Positions 17,546-25,388 of a stretch of 64,000 nt of DNA are shown in pieces. Under the pieces are notes generated by a model. The model saw only the letters and a list, made by a program, of their open reading frames with translations. It had not been told where the DNA came from and did not search any database. Position 1 is the stretch's first letter, and each line of letters begins with the position of its first letter. Both the position numbers and the translations under genes were made by a program. Source of the DNA: Bacteroidales bacterium (lineage in GTDB: Bacteria > Bacteroidota > Bacteroidia > Bacteroidales > UBA932); the NCBI GenBank assembly GCA_023667095.1, contig JAMPAT010000019.1:1-64000 (forward strand). Reading direction: 5' to 3'.

Positions 17546-18676
17546 ATGAACAGCAAGGAACTGTCAGCGTATTTCAAAATCATAAAGCAAAGTGTCGCTG
17601 ATTTTGACGATCCTGAATCTGCCCTATTGGCTGTCAAAGCCATAACTCCTATGGCAGAACATGGCAATGCCCAGGCGCAATATCTGCTCGGCATGTATTA
17701 CTACACGTTCTATTGCGAGGATTCCTCCCGTTTTCTGCCATGGATGGAGAAAGCGGCTGAAGCCGGCAATCTGAAGGCACTAAAGTTCCTTGCCGACTAT
17801 TACCGCTTTGTCTGCGATGACATGGAGCCGGAGCAACGCAAGCCATTGGGTCTGAAATGGCTTTACCGGATGATTGAGGTACTGACGAAGAAAGCGGACA
17901 AAGGCGTGGTGAGCGCGGTAAAATCCCTGATGAATCTTTATGTGCACGACCGTCCCTATGACATGACGGAAAAGGAAGGACGGGAAGCTGCCATGATGTG
18001 GCATGGACGCCTGATAGGGATATTGAGGGAGAAAGCAGAACGGGGAACAGCCAAAGACAAAAAAAATCTGGCTGACGCATTGTATAACGGTTGTGACGCA
18101 CCGGAAGAAATTGACAGCGATCTGCCGGACCGGGCAGACGAGGCGGTACGGCTCTATGAGGGGATTTCTGATGAAAAGAAGGACGGGGCTTCGTACTACG
18201 ATTTAGGCCGGATGTACAGCCGTGAAGTATCCGAAGAAAAAGCCTTTGAATGTTACATGAAGGCGGCGGAGATGGGCTATACCGCAGCATACTACAATGT
18301 GGCTGTTGCGTATCTCAACGGCGAGGGTGTGGAAAGGGATCTTGACAAGGCGTTTGAATGGTTCCGGAAAGCAGCCGATAGTGGTGACACTTATGCCAAG
18401 TTGAAATTGGCTGAGTGCTACAAACGCGGCGCAGGATGCCAAAGGGATTATGCGGCGGCAATGGCACTATATCAGCAGATAGCCGGTGACAAGAGCTTGA
18501 AAAGGTATTCTTTCGCAGATGTGGCAGAGTATGAAATCGGCAATATGTACCTGAAAGGGCTTGGCGTTGAAGTCGACTTGCGCAAGGCTTACGACTATTT
18601 CAAACGTGCAGCCTCGCATGATAACCGCGCTGCCGAGAACGCGCTCAACAACAAGAAATTCCGTGATTTCAAATAA
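17546..18676 (+). CDS. Sel1-repeat (SLR/TPR-like) protein 2
   Basis: A 376-residue protein with Sel1-type repeats throughout (AQAQYLLGMYYYTFY, AAYYNVAVAYLNGEGVERDLDKAFEWFRKAADSG, YEIGNMYLKGLGVEVDLRKAYDYFKRAAS). It aligns with Sel1 protein 1 along most of its length, including the unusual segment LKWxxRxxxxLxxKADKGxxxAxxxLMNLY, so the two arose by duplication. Its complete N-terminus (MNSKELSAYFKI) shows what protein 1 may have lost or changed. No signal peptide. It probably acts as a protein-binding scaffold; the partner is unknown. Confidence 0.85.
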   Translation: MNSKELSAYFKIIKQSVADFDDPESALLAVKAITPMAEHGNAQAQYLLGMYYYTFYCEDSSRFLPWMEKAAEAGNLKALKFLADYYRFVCDDMEPEQRKPLGLKWLYRMIEVLTKKADKGVVSAVKSLMNLYVHDRPYDMTEKEGREAAMMWHGRLIGILREKAERGTAKDKKNLADALYNGCDAPEEIDSDLPDRADEAVRLYEGISDEKKDGASYYDLGRMYSREVSEEKAFECYMKAAEMGYTAAYYNVAVAYLNGEGVERDLDKAFEWFRKAADSGDTYAKLKLAECYKRGAGCQRDYAAAMALYQQIAGDKSLKRYSFADVAEYEIGNMYLKGLGVEVDLRKAYDYFKRAASHDNRAAENALNNKKFRDFK

Positions 18677-18685
18677 CGGCCGGAT

Positions 18686-19672
18686 ATGACAATGGAAAAG
18701 ATCTTTGAAATAGCCGGTCTTACGGAGCTGCGCGAATACCTGTCGGGCAGACAAAATGTCGAGGAGCTGCGTGAACGACTGTACGCCGGTTTTCTGGAAT
18801 GTTCGCAATACCGCAATGCCGCGGAATGGAACGCGGCAGTAAGGATTTGCGAAGCTCTCGCCATCATCGGTTGGGGGACACATGAACCGGTGGAAGCGAT
18901 AAGAGGAGCCTATTTTAACGGCAATCCGGAAACCTATTTCATCAACCGCGACGCCAAGCCCCGTTTTTTCAATGCCGTATGGTCGAAGCGAAAAGATGGT
19001 TTTGCCATCGACTATGAGCTGTCGTTTTTTCACGGTGGGGCGGAAAATCCGTTGGAAAAGCCAATCCGCCTGAACGGACATGTCGGCGAAGTGCAGGATA
19101 TTCCGCTTTGTAGTCAACGCAACTGGATACCCAAGAATCCGATCCGCATTGTACGCGGGCTTGCCAATTGCTACGAGACTTCGAAACCCCTTGTCGAAAG
19201 CCTCGAGAAAAAACTGATTCCAAAACTCAACCGTGGCATGCGCCCGAAATTGTACGGGACAGCCATAGACTCAATTGTTATCAATGTTTCATTCAGTTTC
19301 TATGACAACTACCACTGCAAGACCAACTACATCATTGCCGACGAGAAGTTGAAACTGAAGCAGAAGGATCTTTATCCGAAGCTGCTCGAAATGTATTCGG
19401 AAAAAGAGATTGAGGACAACGGTTATTATATGAGAAAACGTTTCAAATACAGCCCGTTCCGAACCGACACAGGTACTGTGCGCGTGAATATTGTGTTGGA
19501 AAAGGAGTTCAGCTTTTTGCCAATACAGGAACAAAAGCAGTTGTTTTGCGGCTATATCATTCAGGCCGTTGAACATGTGGCCAAGCGATTGGAACGAAAA
19601 ATTGATTACAATTTCCCGCTGCTGATTGACGATTTCAAATCCATATTGGATTCTTGGCTCAAAAATGATTGA
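18686..19672 (+). CDS. Protein of unknown function (328 aa) in the Sel1/DUF4375 operon
   Basis: No family was recognised. The protein is soluble-looking, without a signal peptide or membrane segment. The N-terminal 90 residues appear helical, while the rest alternates beta-rich stretches (IDSIVINVSFSFYDNYH, TVRVNIVLEKEFSFL) with a helical end (IIQAVEHVAKRLERKI). It begins 9 nt after the second Sel1 gene and its last 8 nt overlap the next gene, so it is firmly part of this operon. Codon use matches the operon rather than the core genome. Confidence 0.8.
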   Translation: MTMEKIFEIAGLTELREYLSGRQNVEELRERLYAGFLECSQYRNAAEWNAAVRICEALAIIGWGTHEPVEAIRGAYFNGNPETYFINRDAKPRFFNAVWSKRKDGFAIDYELSFFHGGAENPLEKPIRLNGHVGEVQDIPLCSQRNWIPKNPIRIVRGLANCYETSKPLVESLEKKLIPKLNRGMRPKLYGTAIDSIVINVSFSFYDNYHCKTNYIIADEKLKLKQKDLYPKLLEMYSEKEIEDNGYYMRKRFKYSPFRTDTGTVRVNIVLEKEFSFLPIQEQKQLFCGYIIQAVEHVAKRLERKIDYNFPLLIDDFKSILDSWLKND

Positions 19673-20423
19673 TAATCGAAAGAATACTATGGCAAAGTTA
19701 CAAATGCTGTCCTTTGAGGACGATGATATTATCGCACAGCGCATCAAGGAAGAATCGAATTACCGTGATGTGGCTCATCTGTATGTTGCCACTTACGGTA
19801 TCTGTCAGGTTATCTTGATGGAACTGTCACCGATAGACCTCGACGGAAACAGTCGGCTCACCATCTGTGCGAATGTCGAGCGACAAGATGTGAGTCCAGG
19901 ATATAAGAATTGGAAAGGGACGTTCGGTGTGTCAACCTACGATTTAGACCGCGACACCTCACTCCGGCTGTATGAGTTCAAAGATTTCGGCCAGGAGTTT
20001 GTGGAGCATGTAGCCAGTCTCGTGCTGAATGTCTTGACAGAGATTGACGAAGCAAACGGCGGCAAGAACCGGCTGGCGCAACGGCGCGAAAAGATTATGC
20101 AGAACTTGCGCGACTGCGGATTCGAGAAGAAGCTCCTGCTTGAACGCTACTCCAAGCTGAGCCGCGACAGAAAATACCGTGCTTTGGTCTATAACTGCTT
20201 CGGACAGAAAGTGGGTGATGCCTTGAAAGTGGAGATTGTCAGCACAGCCACCGGCGAGGTCGTTGCATCGAAATGGGATGAAGAATTGCCCCGCTGCGCT
20301 GACAGCCGTAAGTCGGCCATCAACAAGACAGGTTGGGACGGTGATACATTCCGTGTGGACATCGGAAGACCGAAGCCGTTTGATAGCATTGCGGTGGAAT
20401 TAAAACCTGGTAAATCTCACTGA
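19665..20423 (+). CDS. Protein of unknown function (252 aa)
   Basis: The start is placed at ATG 19665, which overlaps the stop of the previous gene by 8 nt; ATG 19689 (MAKLQML) is an alternative. No family was recognised. An N-terminal alpha/beta part (VAHLYVATYGICQVILMEL) is followed by a helical stretch (NGGKNRLAQRREKIMQNLRDCGFEKKLLLERYS) and a beta-rich end (DALKVEIVSTATGEVVASK) that could be an Ig-like or C2-like fold; this is only an impression. No export signal. The overlap with its neighbour suggests coupled translation. Confidence 0.75.
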   Translation: MIDNRKNTMAKLQMLSFEDDDIIAQRIKEESNYRDVAHLYVATYGICQVILMELSPIDLDGNSRLTICANVERQDVSPGYKNWKGTFGVSTYDLDRDTSLRLYEFKDFGQEFVEHVASLVLNVLTEIDEANGGKNRLAQRREKIMQNLRDCGFEKKLLLERYSKLSRDRKYRALVYNCFGQKVGDALKVEIVSTATGEVVASKWDEELPRCADSRKSAINKTGWDGDTFRVDIGRPKPFDSIAVELKPGKSH

Positions 20424-20441
20424 ATCAATGAATGATACGTT

Positions 20442-20684
20442 ATGTTTGATTATGAGGAAATAGCCCGGACTGTCCGTGATAATAAACTTCCACTTCAGAA
20501 AATAGAAGGGGGAGAAAAGGAGGATTTGTTGCAAAAGCTGTACAGCATAACCGACCACGATGACCTGCTGTATATCAATGTAGACAAAAACAAGCTTAAA
20601 ACGCCGAGGTTTAAAGTGGATTTTAAAGAATTGGTGCGCGATAGCCGTGCTGCGGAACTGGAGGCCGGTTCAAATTCACTTTGA
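20442..20684 (+). CDS. Small protein of unknown function (80 aa)
   Basis: A short charged protein (MFDYEEIARTVRDNKLPL) with no recognised domain. It lies 18 nt after the previous gene and is the last member of the operon that starts at 14358. The reading frame and operon position support it as a gene, though its short length keeps the call moderate. The next gene has its own promoter and host-like codons, so the foreign-looking block ends here. Confidence 0.65.
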   Translation: MFDYEEIARTVRDNKLPLQKIEGGEKEDLLQKLYSITDHDDLLYINVDKNKLKTPRFKVDFKELVRDSRAAELEAGSNSL

Positions 20685-20686
20685 CA

Positions 20687-20717
20687 ATTGCAATAAGGAT
20701 TTATTTGCCTAAATTTG
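20687..20717 (+). promoter_or_regulatory. Promoter of the flavodoxin-fold gene (ATTG - 19 nt - TAAATTTG)
   Basis: ATTG at 20687-20690 and TAAATTTG at 20710-20717 are spaced by 19 nt, 20 nt before the ATG at 20738. Confidence 0.55.
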
Positions 20718-20737
20718 CAGCCCAAAACATTCTGGAC

Positions 20738-21313
20738 ATGGAAAAGTTACTCATATTGGACTCATGTATGCGCGAAGATTCGCGTACAGCAAGGATATTG
20801 GCAGCTGCAACCAAAAGTCTTTCGGACAGATATGAAATCGGGACAATCCGTCTCGGCAGCATGGAGATGCCGTCTGTAGGGCCGGAAATGCTGGAGGAAC
20901 GTGGAAGGGGAAAGGTCCCGGAGTGGGCAGTGGAGGCTGCACACAGGGTCGCAGAGGCGGACCGTATAGTAATAGCTGCACCATTTTGGGACATGAGTTT
21001 TCCTGCACGTCTGAAAGTCTTTTTTGAGCATGTCTCACTCTATGGAATCACATTCACTGACACCGGAAAGACGTGTGAAGGATTGTGCAGATGCCAAAAA
21101 GTACTGTACATAACGACCCGGGGCATGAATATCAGGACTGGAGATGCATTGGAGCAGGCCACCCCATACCTGAAGGCACTTTCGCAGCTGTGGGGACTCG
21201 GTGAAATATATGCTGTGGCAGCTGAAAACCTGGATTACAGCACTCCGGATGAAGTAGAAGCGAAAATCGCAGAAGCTTCGCAGGAGGTAGCCCGAATCTG
21301 TGTGGACTTTTAA
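20738..21313 (+). CDS. Flavodoxin-fold NAD(P)H:quinone or azo reductase
   Basis: The start at ATG 20738 (MEKLLILDSC) gives 191 residues, matching the family; an earlier TTG would place the promoter inside the gene. The fold is flavodoxin-like: a first strand followed by a phosphate-binding loop (DSCMREDSRT), then ADRIVIAAPFWDMSFPARLKVFFEHV, the PxWNxxxPxxLKxxxD-type signature of FMN-dependent NADH-quinone/azoreductases, and later YITTRG. It probably transfers two electrons from NAD(P)H to quinones in the cytoplasm. Physiological substrate unknown. Confidence 0.87.
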   Translation: MEKLLILDSCMREDSRTARILAAATKSLSDRYEIGTIRLGSMEMPSVGPEMLEERGRGKVPEWAVEAAHRVAEADRIVIAAPFWDMSFPARLKVFFEHVSLYGITFTDTGKTCEGLCRCQKVLYITTRGMNIRTGDALEQATPYLKALSQLWGLGEIYAVAAENLDYSTPDEVEAKIAEASQEVARICVDF

Positions 21314-21319
21314 ATTGCA

Positions 21320-21358
21320 TGGGTATCCTTGATGGAAAATAACTGTAACTGATACCCA
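21320..21358 (+). terminator. Hairpin between the reductase and TSCPD genes
   Basis: TGGGTATC at 21320-21327 pairs with GATACCCA at 21351-21358, an 8-bp perfect stem with a 23-nt loop, just past the stop at 21313. No T run follows, so it may act as a terminator or as an attenuator for the next gene. Confidence 0.4.
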
Positions 21359-21385
21359 AAGTGACACAATAAAGAATTGGTAATC

Positions 21386-21688
21386 ATGGATTATAGTGTA
21401 AATGTTATAGAAGACACCATGCTTGATGGCGGTGTCAGGAAGGTAGTTGCCGAGACTTGTGGAATGGTTTGTTCGTCACATGTCGAAGTCACAGAGAAGG
21501 ATGGTGTCATTCTGTCCGTAAAATTTACCAGGGGATGCGACGGCAACACCAAGGGGGTTGCTGCACTTGCATCTGGAATGGAACTGCAGAAGGCTACGGG
21601 TGCATTACGTGGAATTGACTGCAGGGGCCGTGGGACATCATGTCCTGACCAGCTCGCCAAGGTACTTGACTATATTGCAGGTGCCTGA
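21386..21688 (+). CDS. TSCPD domain protein (TIGR03905-like)
   Basis: A 100-residue protein started at ATG 21386 (MDYSVNV). It carries the defining GRGTSCPDQLAKVL near the C-terminus and a CDGNTKGVAALASGM segment typical of the stand-alone TSCPD family. TSCPD modules also occur at the end of some ribonucleotide reductases, where they contain cysteines for metal or redox roles; the stand-alone proteins have no known function. It precedes the GH13 gene by about 60 nt, with no reason seen for the pairing. Confidence 0.85.
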   Translation: MDYSVNVIEDTMLDGGVRKVVAETCGMVCSSHVEVTEKDGVILSVKFTRGCDGNTKGVAALASGMELQKATGALRGIDCRGRGTSCPDQLAKVLDYIAGA

Positions 21689-21746
21689 CCAGTCTACAAG
21701 GTCCGGTTTTTGCTGAAAGGCCATGCCGGTGTTTATTCCAATTGAC

Positions 21747-23465
21747 ATGAGCAAGACAATAATATATCAGATGCTACCCCGGCTATGGGGAAACAGGACG
21801 GAGAATCCTGTAAAGAATGGCTCCCTAAATGAAAATGGAACAGGAAAATTCTCTGACATAGACAATCCCAGCCTTGAATATCTCAAATGGCTGGGTTGTT
21901 CGCATGTATGGTACACAGGTATAATCAGGCACGCGACTACGGAGAATACGAATGGCTGTATGCCATCCAGTCCGCAATTTGTCAAGGGCCGTGCAGGCTC
22001 ACCCTACGCAATAACAGACTATTACGATGTCAATCCATATCTTGCAGACAATCCACAGGAAAGGATGTATGAATTCGGGCAGCTCATTGACAGGACGCAC
22101 AACGCAGGCCTGAAGGTGATTATAGACTTTGTCCCGAACCATGTTTCCCGGGACTATGGCAAGGTCTCGATGACTCCGGGACATCCAGTGCTCGGGGCAG
22201 AAGATGACAAGACTGTACATTGGAGTCCGGACAACGACTTTTTCTATTATCCGGGACAGGCACTGAAACTCCCTGTACCTCCGCCTGAAGGTATGGAATC
22301 CTATATTGAAATGCCTGCCATGGCTACAGGGAACAACTGCTACAGTCCTGAGCCAGGAATCAACGACTGGTATGAGACAATAAAGATAAACTATTGTGAC
22401 ACCTATACACGCACATGGGACAAGATGTATGACATAGTGCGCTTTTGGGCAGGGAAAGGTGTGGACGGATTCAGATGTGACATGGTTGAACTGGTGCCAC
22501 CGGAGTTTTTCAGATGGCTGATAGCGAAGATAAAGGAAGAGTTTCCAAATATTATCTTCATTGCTGAAGTATACCGCAAGGACCTGTACCGAAAATATAT
22601 ACGCGAAGCCGGATTTGACCTTCTTTATGACAAGTCCGGGCTGTATGACACATTGAGGAGCATCGTGGAGAAGAATGTCAACGACAACGGCCTTGGCGTG
22701 GAGCTATGGCAGTCGGCAGAGGGAATCACAAGGAACTGGCAGTCACTCGGAGACCTGCAGCCATATATGCTTAATTTTCTGGAAAACCATGATGAACAGA
22801 GATTTGCATCGGATTTCTTCGGGAAGTCCGGGCTAAATTCCCTGGCAGCCCTCTACACTTCGCTCTGCATGAACCGCGCACCTTTCATGATTTATATGGG
22901 AGAAGAGCTTGGGGAAAGGGGAATGGACTGTGAAGGATTCAGCGGCAAGGATGGCAGGACTACCATCTTCGACTGGTGGAGCTGCGCCTCATTGAGAAAA
23001 CTCAATTCCATTATACATAGCGGTATGTATAAGGCCATAGCTGAATCTTTTACGGCATTTGGTAACACCTCTTGCAGGCAGGCTGTCAAGGAATTGGCGG
23101 AAAAAGCAGGTGTTGCACCGGAGGAAGCGGAAATCTTCGGACGGTATTCATCACTGCTCCGTTTCGCCTCCATGAATCCTGCAGTTTCAGAAGGCATGAC
23201 GTATGACCTTTGCTATTGCAATTCCACATCCAACGGTTTCGACAAGTCACGGCACTATGCATTCCTCAGGGACTGGCAGGACGAGACTCTGCTGTTTGCC
23301 GTGAATTTCTCTTCCATTGATGCTGCTATGGAGCTTTCGATTCCCCCGCATGCCTTCGAATGGCTCGAACTTCCGGTCACAGGAATGCTGAATCCGCAGA
23401 CCAGGATACGCATGAATGTCCCGGCCATGGATGCTGTAATGTTCAAGCTCTCGGAGCAGAAATAG
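21747..23465 (+). CDS. GH13 alpha-amylase family glycoside hydrolase
   Basis: The start is taken at ATG 21747 (MSKTIIYQMLPRLWG), which matches how relatives begin; ATG 21723 is possible. This gives 572 residues. Catalytic residues of GH13 are visible with this start: nucleophile Asp245 (GFRCDMVE), acid/base Glu274 (IAEVYR) and Asp349 (ENHDEQR). Region I is IDFVPNHVSRDYG. No signal peptide, so it should act in the cytoplasm on alpha-glucans such as glycogen or imported maltodextrins. The exact bond specificity cannot be told. It is not adjacent to other starch genes. Confidence 0.92.
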   Translation: MSKTIIYQMLPRLWGNRTENPVKNGSLNENGTGKFSDIDNPSLEYLKWLGCSHVWYTGIIRHATTENTNGCMPSSPQFVKGRAGSPYAITDYYDVNPYLADNPQERMYEFGQLIDRTHNAGLKVIIDFVPNHVSRDYGKVSMTPGHPVLGAEDDKTVHWSPDNDFFYYPGQALKLPVPPPEGMESYIEMPAMATGNNCYSPEPGINDWYETIKINYCDTYTRTWDKMYDIVRFWAGKGVDGFRCDMVELVPPEFFRWLIAKIKEEFPNIIFIAEVYRKDLYRKYIREAGFDLLYDKSGLYDTLRSIVEKNVNDNGLGVELWQSAEGITRNWQSLGDLQPYMLNFLENHDEQRFASDFFGKSGLNSLAALYTSLCMNRAPFMIYMGEELGERGMDCEGFSGKDGRTTIFDWWSCASLRKLNSIIHSGMYKAIAESFTAFGNTSCRQAVKELAEKAGVAPEEAEIFGRYSSLLRFASMNPAVSEGMTYDLCYCNSTSNGFDKSRHYAFLRDWQDETLLFAVNFSSIDAAMELSIPPHAFEWLELPVTGMLNPQTRIRMNVPAMDAVMFKLSEQK

Positions 23466-23494
23466 AACTCATCCTTATCTTTGCGCCTCAGTGA

Positions 23495-23676
23495 ATTGGC
23501 TTTGTACTCAAGATTGTTTCTTTAAGCCGCAATTTGACCTGTGGTGATGAAAATCCTGACAAATGGCTCACTGTAAAAAGACAGGGAGAGGCAGAAAAGT
23601 TTACCAATAAGGAAGATGAGAAGACAGACTGGTATATCCAGGAAGTCTCCTTCAGTGCCTCGGTAAACAATTCGTG
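23495..23676 (+). pseudogene. Truncated copy of the small lipoprotein gene at 26824-27249
   Basis: The frame reading VLKIVS, then CGDENPDKW and KRQGEAEKF runs into a stop at about 23676. From 23560 to about 23655 it is nearly identical at DNA level to 27048-27143 of the small lipoprotein gene, with matches continuing at lower identity on both sides. The signal peptide and the C-terminal strand are missing. This is a decayed duplicate, now sitting between the GH13 gene and glutamine synthetase. Confidence 0.85.
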
Positions 23677-23728
23677 AAAAACCGGATTATTTTGGGGCAG
23701 CAGCGTGACAACGTCAGCAGATTTTGAC

Positions 23729-23736
23729 TAAGTTTG
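23729..23736 (+). promoter_or_regulatory. -7 promoter element (TAAGTTTG) for glutamine synthetase
   Basis: TAAGTTTG fits TAnnTTTG and is 26 nt before the ATG at 23763; it excludes the TTG at 23724 as a start. Confidence 0.5.
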
Positions 23737-23762
23737 CAGACACAAGAATTTTATGGCATATC

Positions 23763-25265
23763 ATGAATATCAATATGAATCCAAACCCGCTTGTGCGCTT
23801 TCTGGGAAAGCCGGCATGCGAATTTACGAAAGAGGACATTGTCCGCTACATCAGGGAAGAAGGCATCCAGATGGTCAATTTCCGGTATCCCGGGGCTGAC
23901 GGCCGCCTGAAGACCTTGAATTTCATCATAAACGATGAAACATATCTTGAAAGCATCCTGACATACGGAGAAAGGGTTGACGGCTCCAGCCTGTTCCCAT
24001 ATATCGAGGCCGGTGCCAGCGACCTCTATGTCATACCGCGCTACAGGACTGCTTTCCGCAACCCGTTCAGTGAAATACCGGCCGTGGACATCCTGTGCAG
24101 CTACTACACAAAGGACGGGACACCGCTGGACATGTCTCCGGAATATACATTGCGCAAGGCACACCGTGAACTTGAACGTGTGACCGGATGCAGTTACCAT
24201 GTAATGGGAGAACTTGAATATTATGTGGTTACTCCAAGGCAGGACCTGTTTATGGCAGCTGATCAGCGCGGCTATCATGAATCGACACCATTCAACAAAG
24301 GGGCAGAATTCCGCGCAATGGCGATGAAATATATTGCAGAATCCGGCGGAATGATAAAGTATGGGCACTCTGAAGTCGGCAACTTCGTCAGCGGTGAACT
24401 TCAGTATGAACAGAATGAGATAGAGTTCCTTCCTGTCAGCCTGGAAGATGCGGCAGACCAGCTCATGGTTGCAAAATGGATTATAAGGACTCTTGGCTAC
24501 AGATATGGCGTGGATGTCACTTTCGCACCTAAAATCACTGTAGGAAAAGCGGGAAACGGGCTTCATATCCATACACGTCTGATGCGAAATGGCAGAAATG
24601 CCATGATCAATGACAACGGGAGTCTCTCTGATGATGCCAAGAGGGTAATCGCCGGCTATCTGTATCTTGCTCCGTCATTGACTGCATTCGGAAATACAAA
24701 CCCTACATCATATTTCCGTCTGGTGCCTCACCAGGAAGCCCCGACAAACATCTGCTGGGGTGACAGGAACCGTTCTGTACTTGTACGTGTCCCGCTTGGC
24801 TGGAGTGCCGGTGCCGGCAGGATGGCTTCCGATGCAAACCCTCTGGAAAAGGAGATAGTGCCGGATGTAAATCTCAAGCAGACAGTTGAATTCAGGTGTC
24901 CGGACGGTTCCGCTGACATATATCTGCTCCTGGCTGGACTTGCTGTGGCGGCACGTCATGGATTCGAGATGGAGAACGGCCTGCAATATGCGGCAGACAG
25001 GTATGTTGATGTAAATATCTTTGATGAGAAGAACAGGGAGGTGCTTGGCCGTTTGAGCCAGCTTCCGGCTTCCTGCGCTGAATCGGCAGAATGCCTCAGG
25101 GCACATCGCGGACTGTACGAGCAATATGGTGTCTTCTCTCCACGCCTGATAGATGGAATTATAGCAAGGCTCGCCGCATTCGACGATGCAAACCTGCGAA
25201 ATGAAATCGGCAACGACCAGGACAGGATACTCCGTCTCGTCAAGGAGTATTTCTATTGTGGATAG
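23763..25265 (+). CDS. glnA: Glutamine synthetase (GlnA type)
   Basis: A 500-residue protein (ATG at 23763; ATG 23775 is an alternative). The N-terminal beta-grasp domain (about 15-110) is followed by the catalytic domain. This includes MGELEYYVV (metal ligands), GKAGNGLHIHTRLM (the conserved GSGMHxH-like loop), and FRLVPHQEAPTNICWGDRNRSVLVRVP, which matches the ATP/glutamate binding region. It makes glutamine from glutamate, ammonia and ATP in the cytoplasm. It differs from the long GlnN type III enzyme also common in Bacteroidales. An adenylylation loop tyrosine was not clearly found. A hairpin terminator follows. Confidence 0.93.
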   Translation: MNINMNPNPLVRFLGKPACEFTKEDIVRYIREEGIQMVNFRYPGADGRLKTLNFIINDETYLESILTYGERVDGSSLFPYIEAGASDLYVIPRYRTAFRNPFSEIPAVDILCSYYTKDGTPLDMSPEYTLRKAHRELERVTGCSYHVMGELEYYVVTPRQDLFMAADQRGYHESTPFNKGAEFRAMAMKYIAESGGMIKYGHSEVGNFVSGELQYEQNEIEFLPVSLEDAADQLMVAKWIIRTLGYRYGVDVTFAPKITVGKAGNGLHIHTRLMRNGRNAMINDNGSLSDDAKRVIAGYLYLAPSLTAFGNTNPTSYFRLVPHQEAPTNICWGDRNRSVLVRVPLGWSAGAGRMASDANPLEKEIVPDVNLKQTVEFRCPDGSADIYLLLAGLAVAARHGFEMENGLQYAADRYVDVNIFDEKNREVLGRLSQLPASCAESAECLRAHRGLYEQYGVFSPRLIDGIIARLAAFDDANLRNEIGNDQDRILRLVKEYFYCG

Positions 25266-25291
25266 ACTGTTGCCGCCAATATTTTAGATCC

Positions 25292-25328
25292 AAATGCCCT
25301 GGGACTTTATACGCGTTCCGGGGCATTT
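25292..25328 (+). terminator. Rho-independent terminator after glnA
   Basis: AAATGCCCTGG at 25292-25302 pairs with CCGGGGCATTT at 25318-25328 (11 bp, one G-U), loop 15 nt, followed by TTATCCCC. Confidence 0.75.
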
Positions 25329-25341
25329 TATCCCCTATACT

Positions 25342-25372
25342 ATTGCAATCCCTGATATAATCCCTATATTTG
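25342..25372 (+). promoter_or_regulatory. Promoter of the C10 protease operon (ATTG - 19 nt - TATATTTG)
   Basis: ATTG at 25342-25345 and TATATTTG at 25365-25372 are 19 nt apart, 16 nt before the ATG at 25389. Confidence 0.65.
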
Positions 25373-25388
25373 CCGGACATTAACACTA

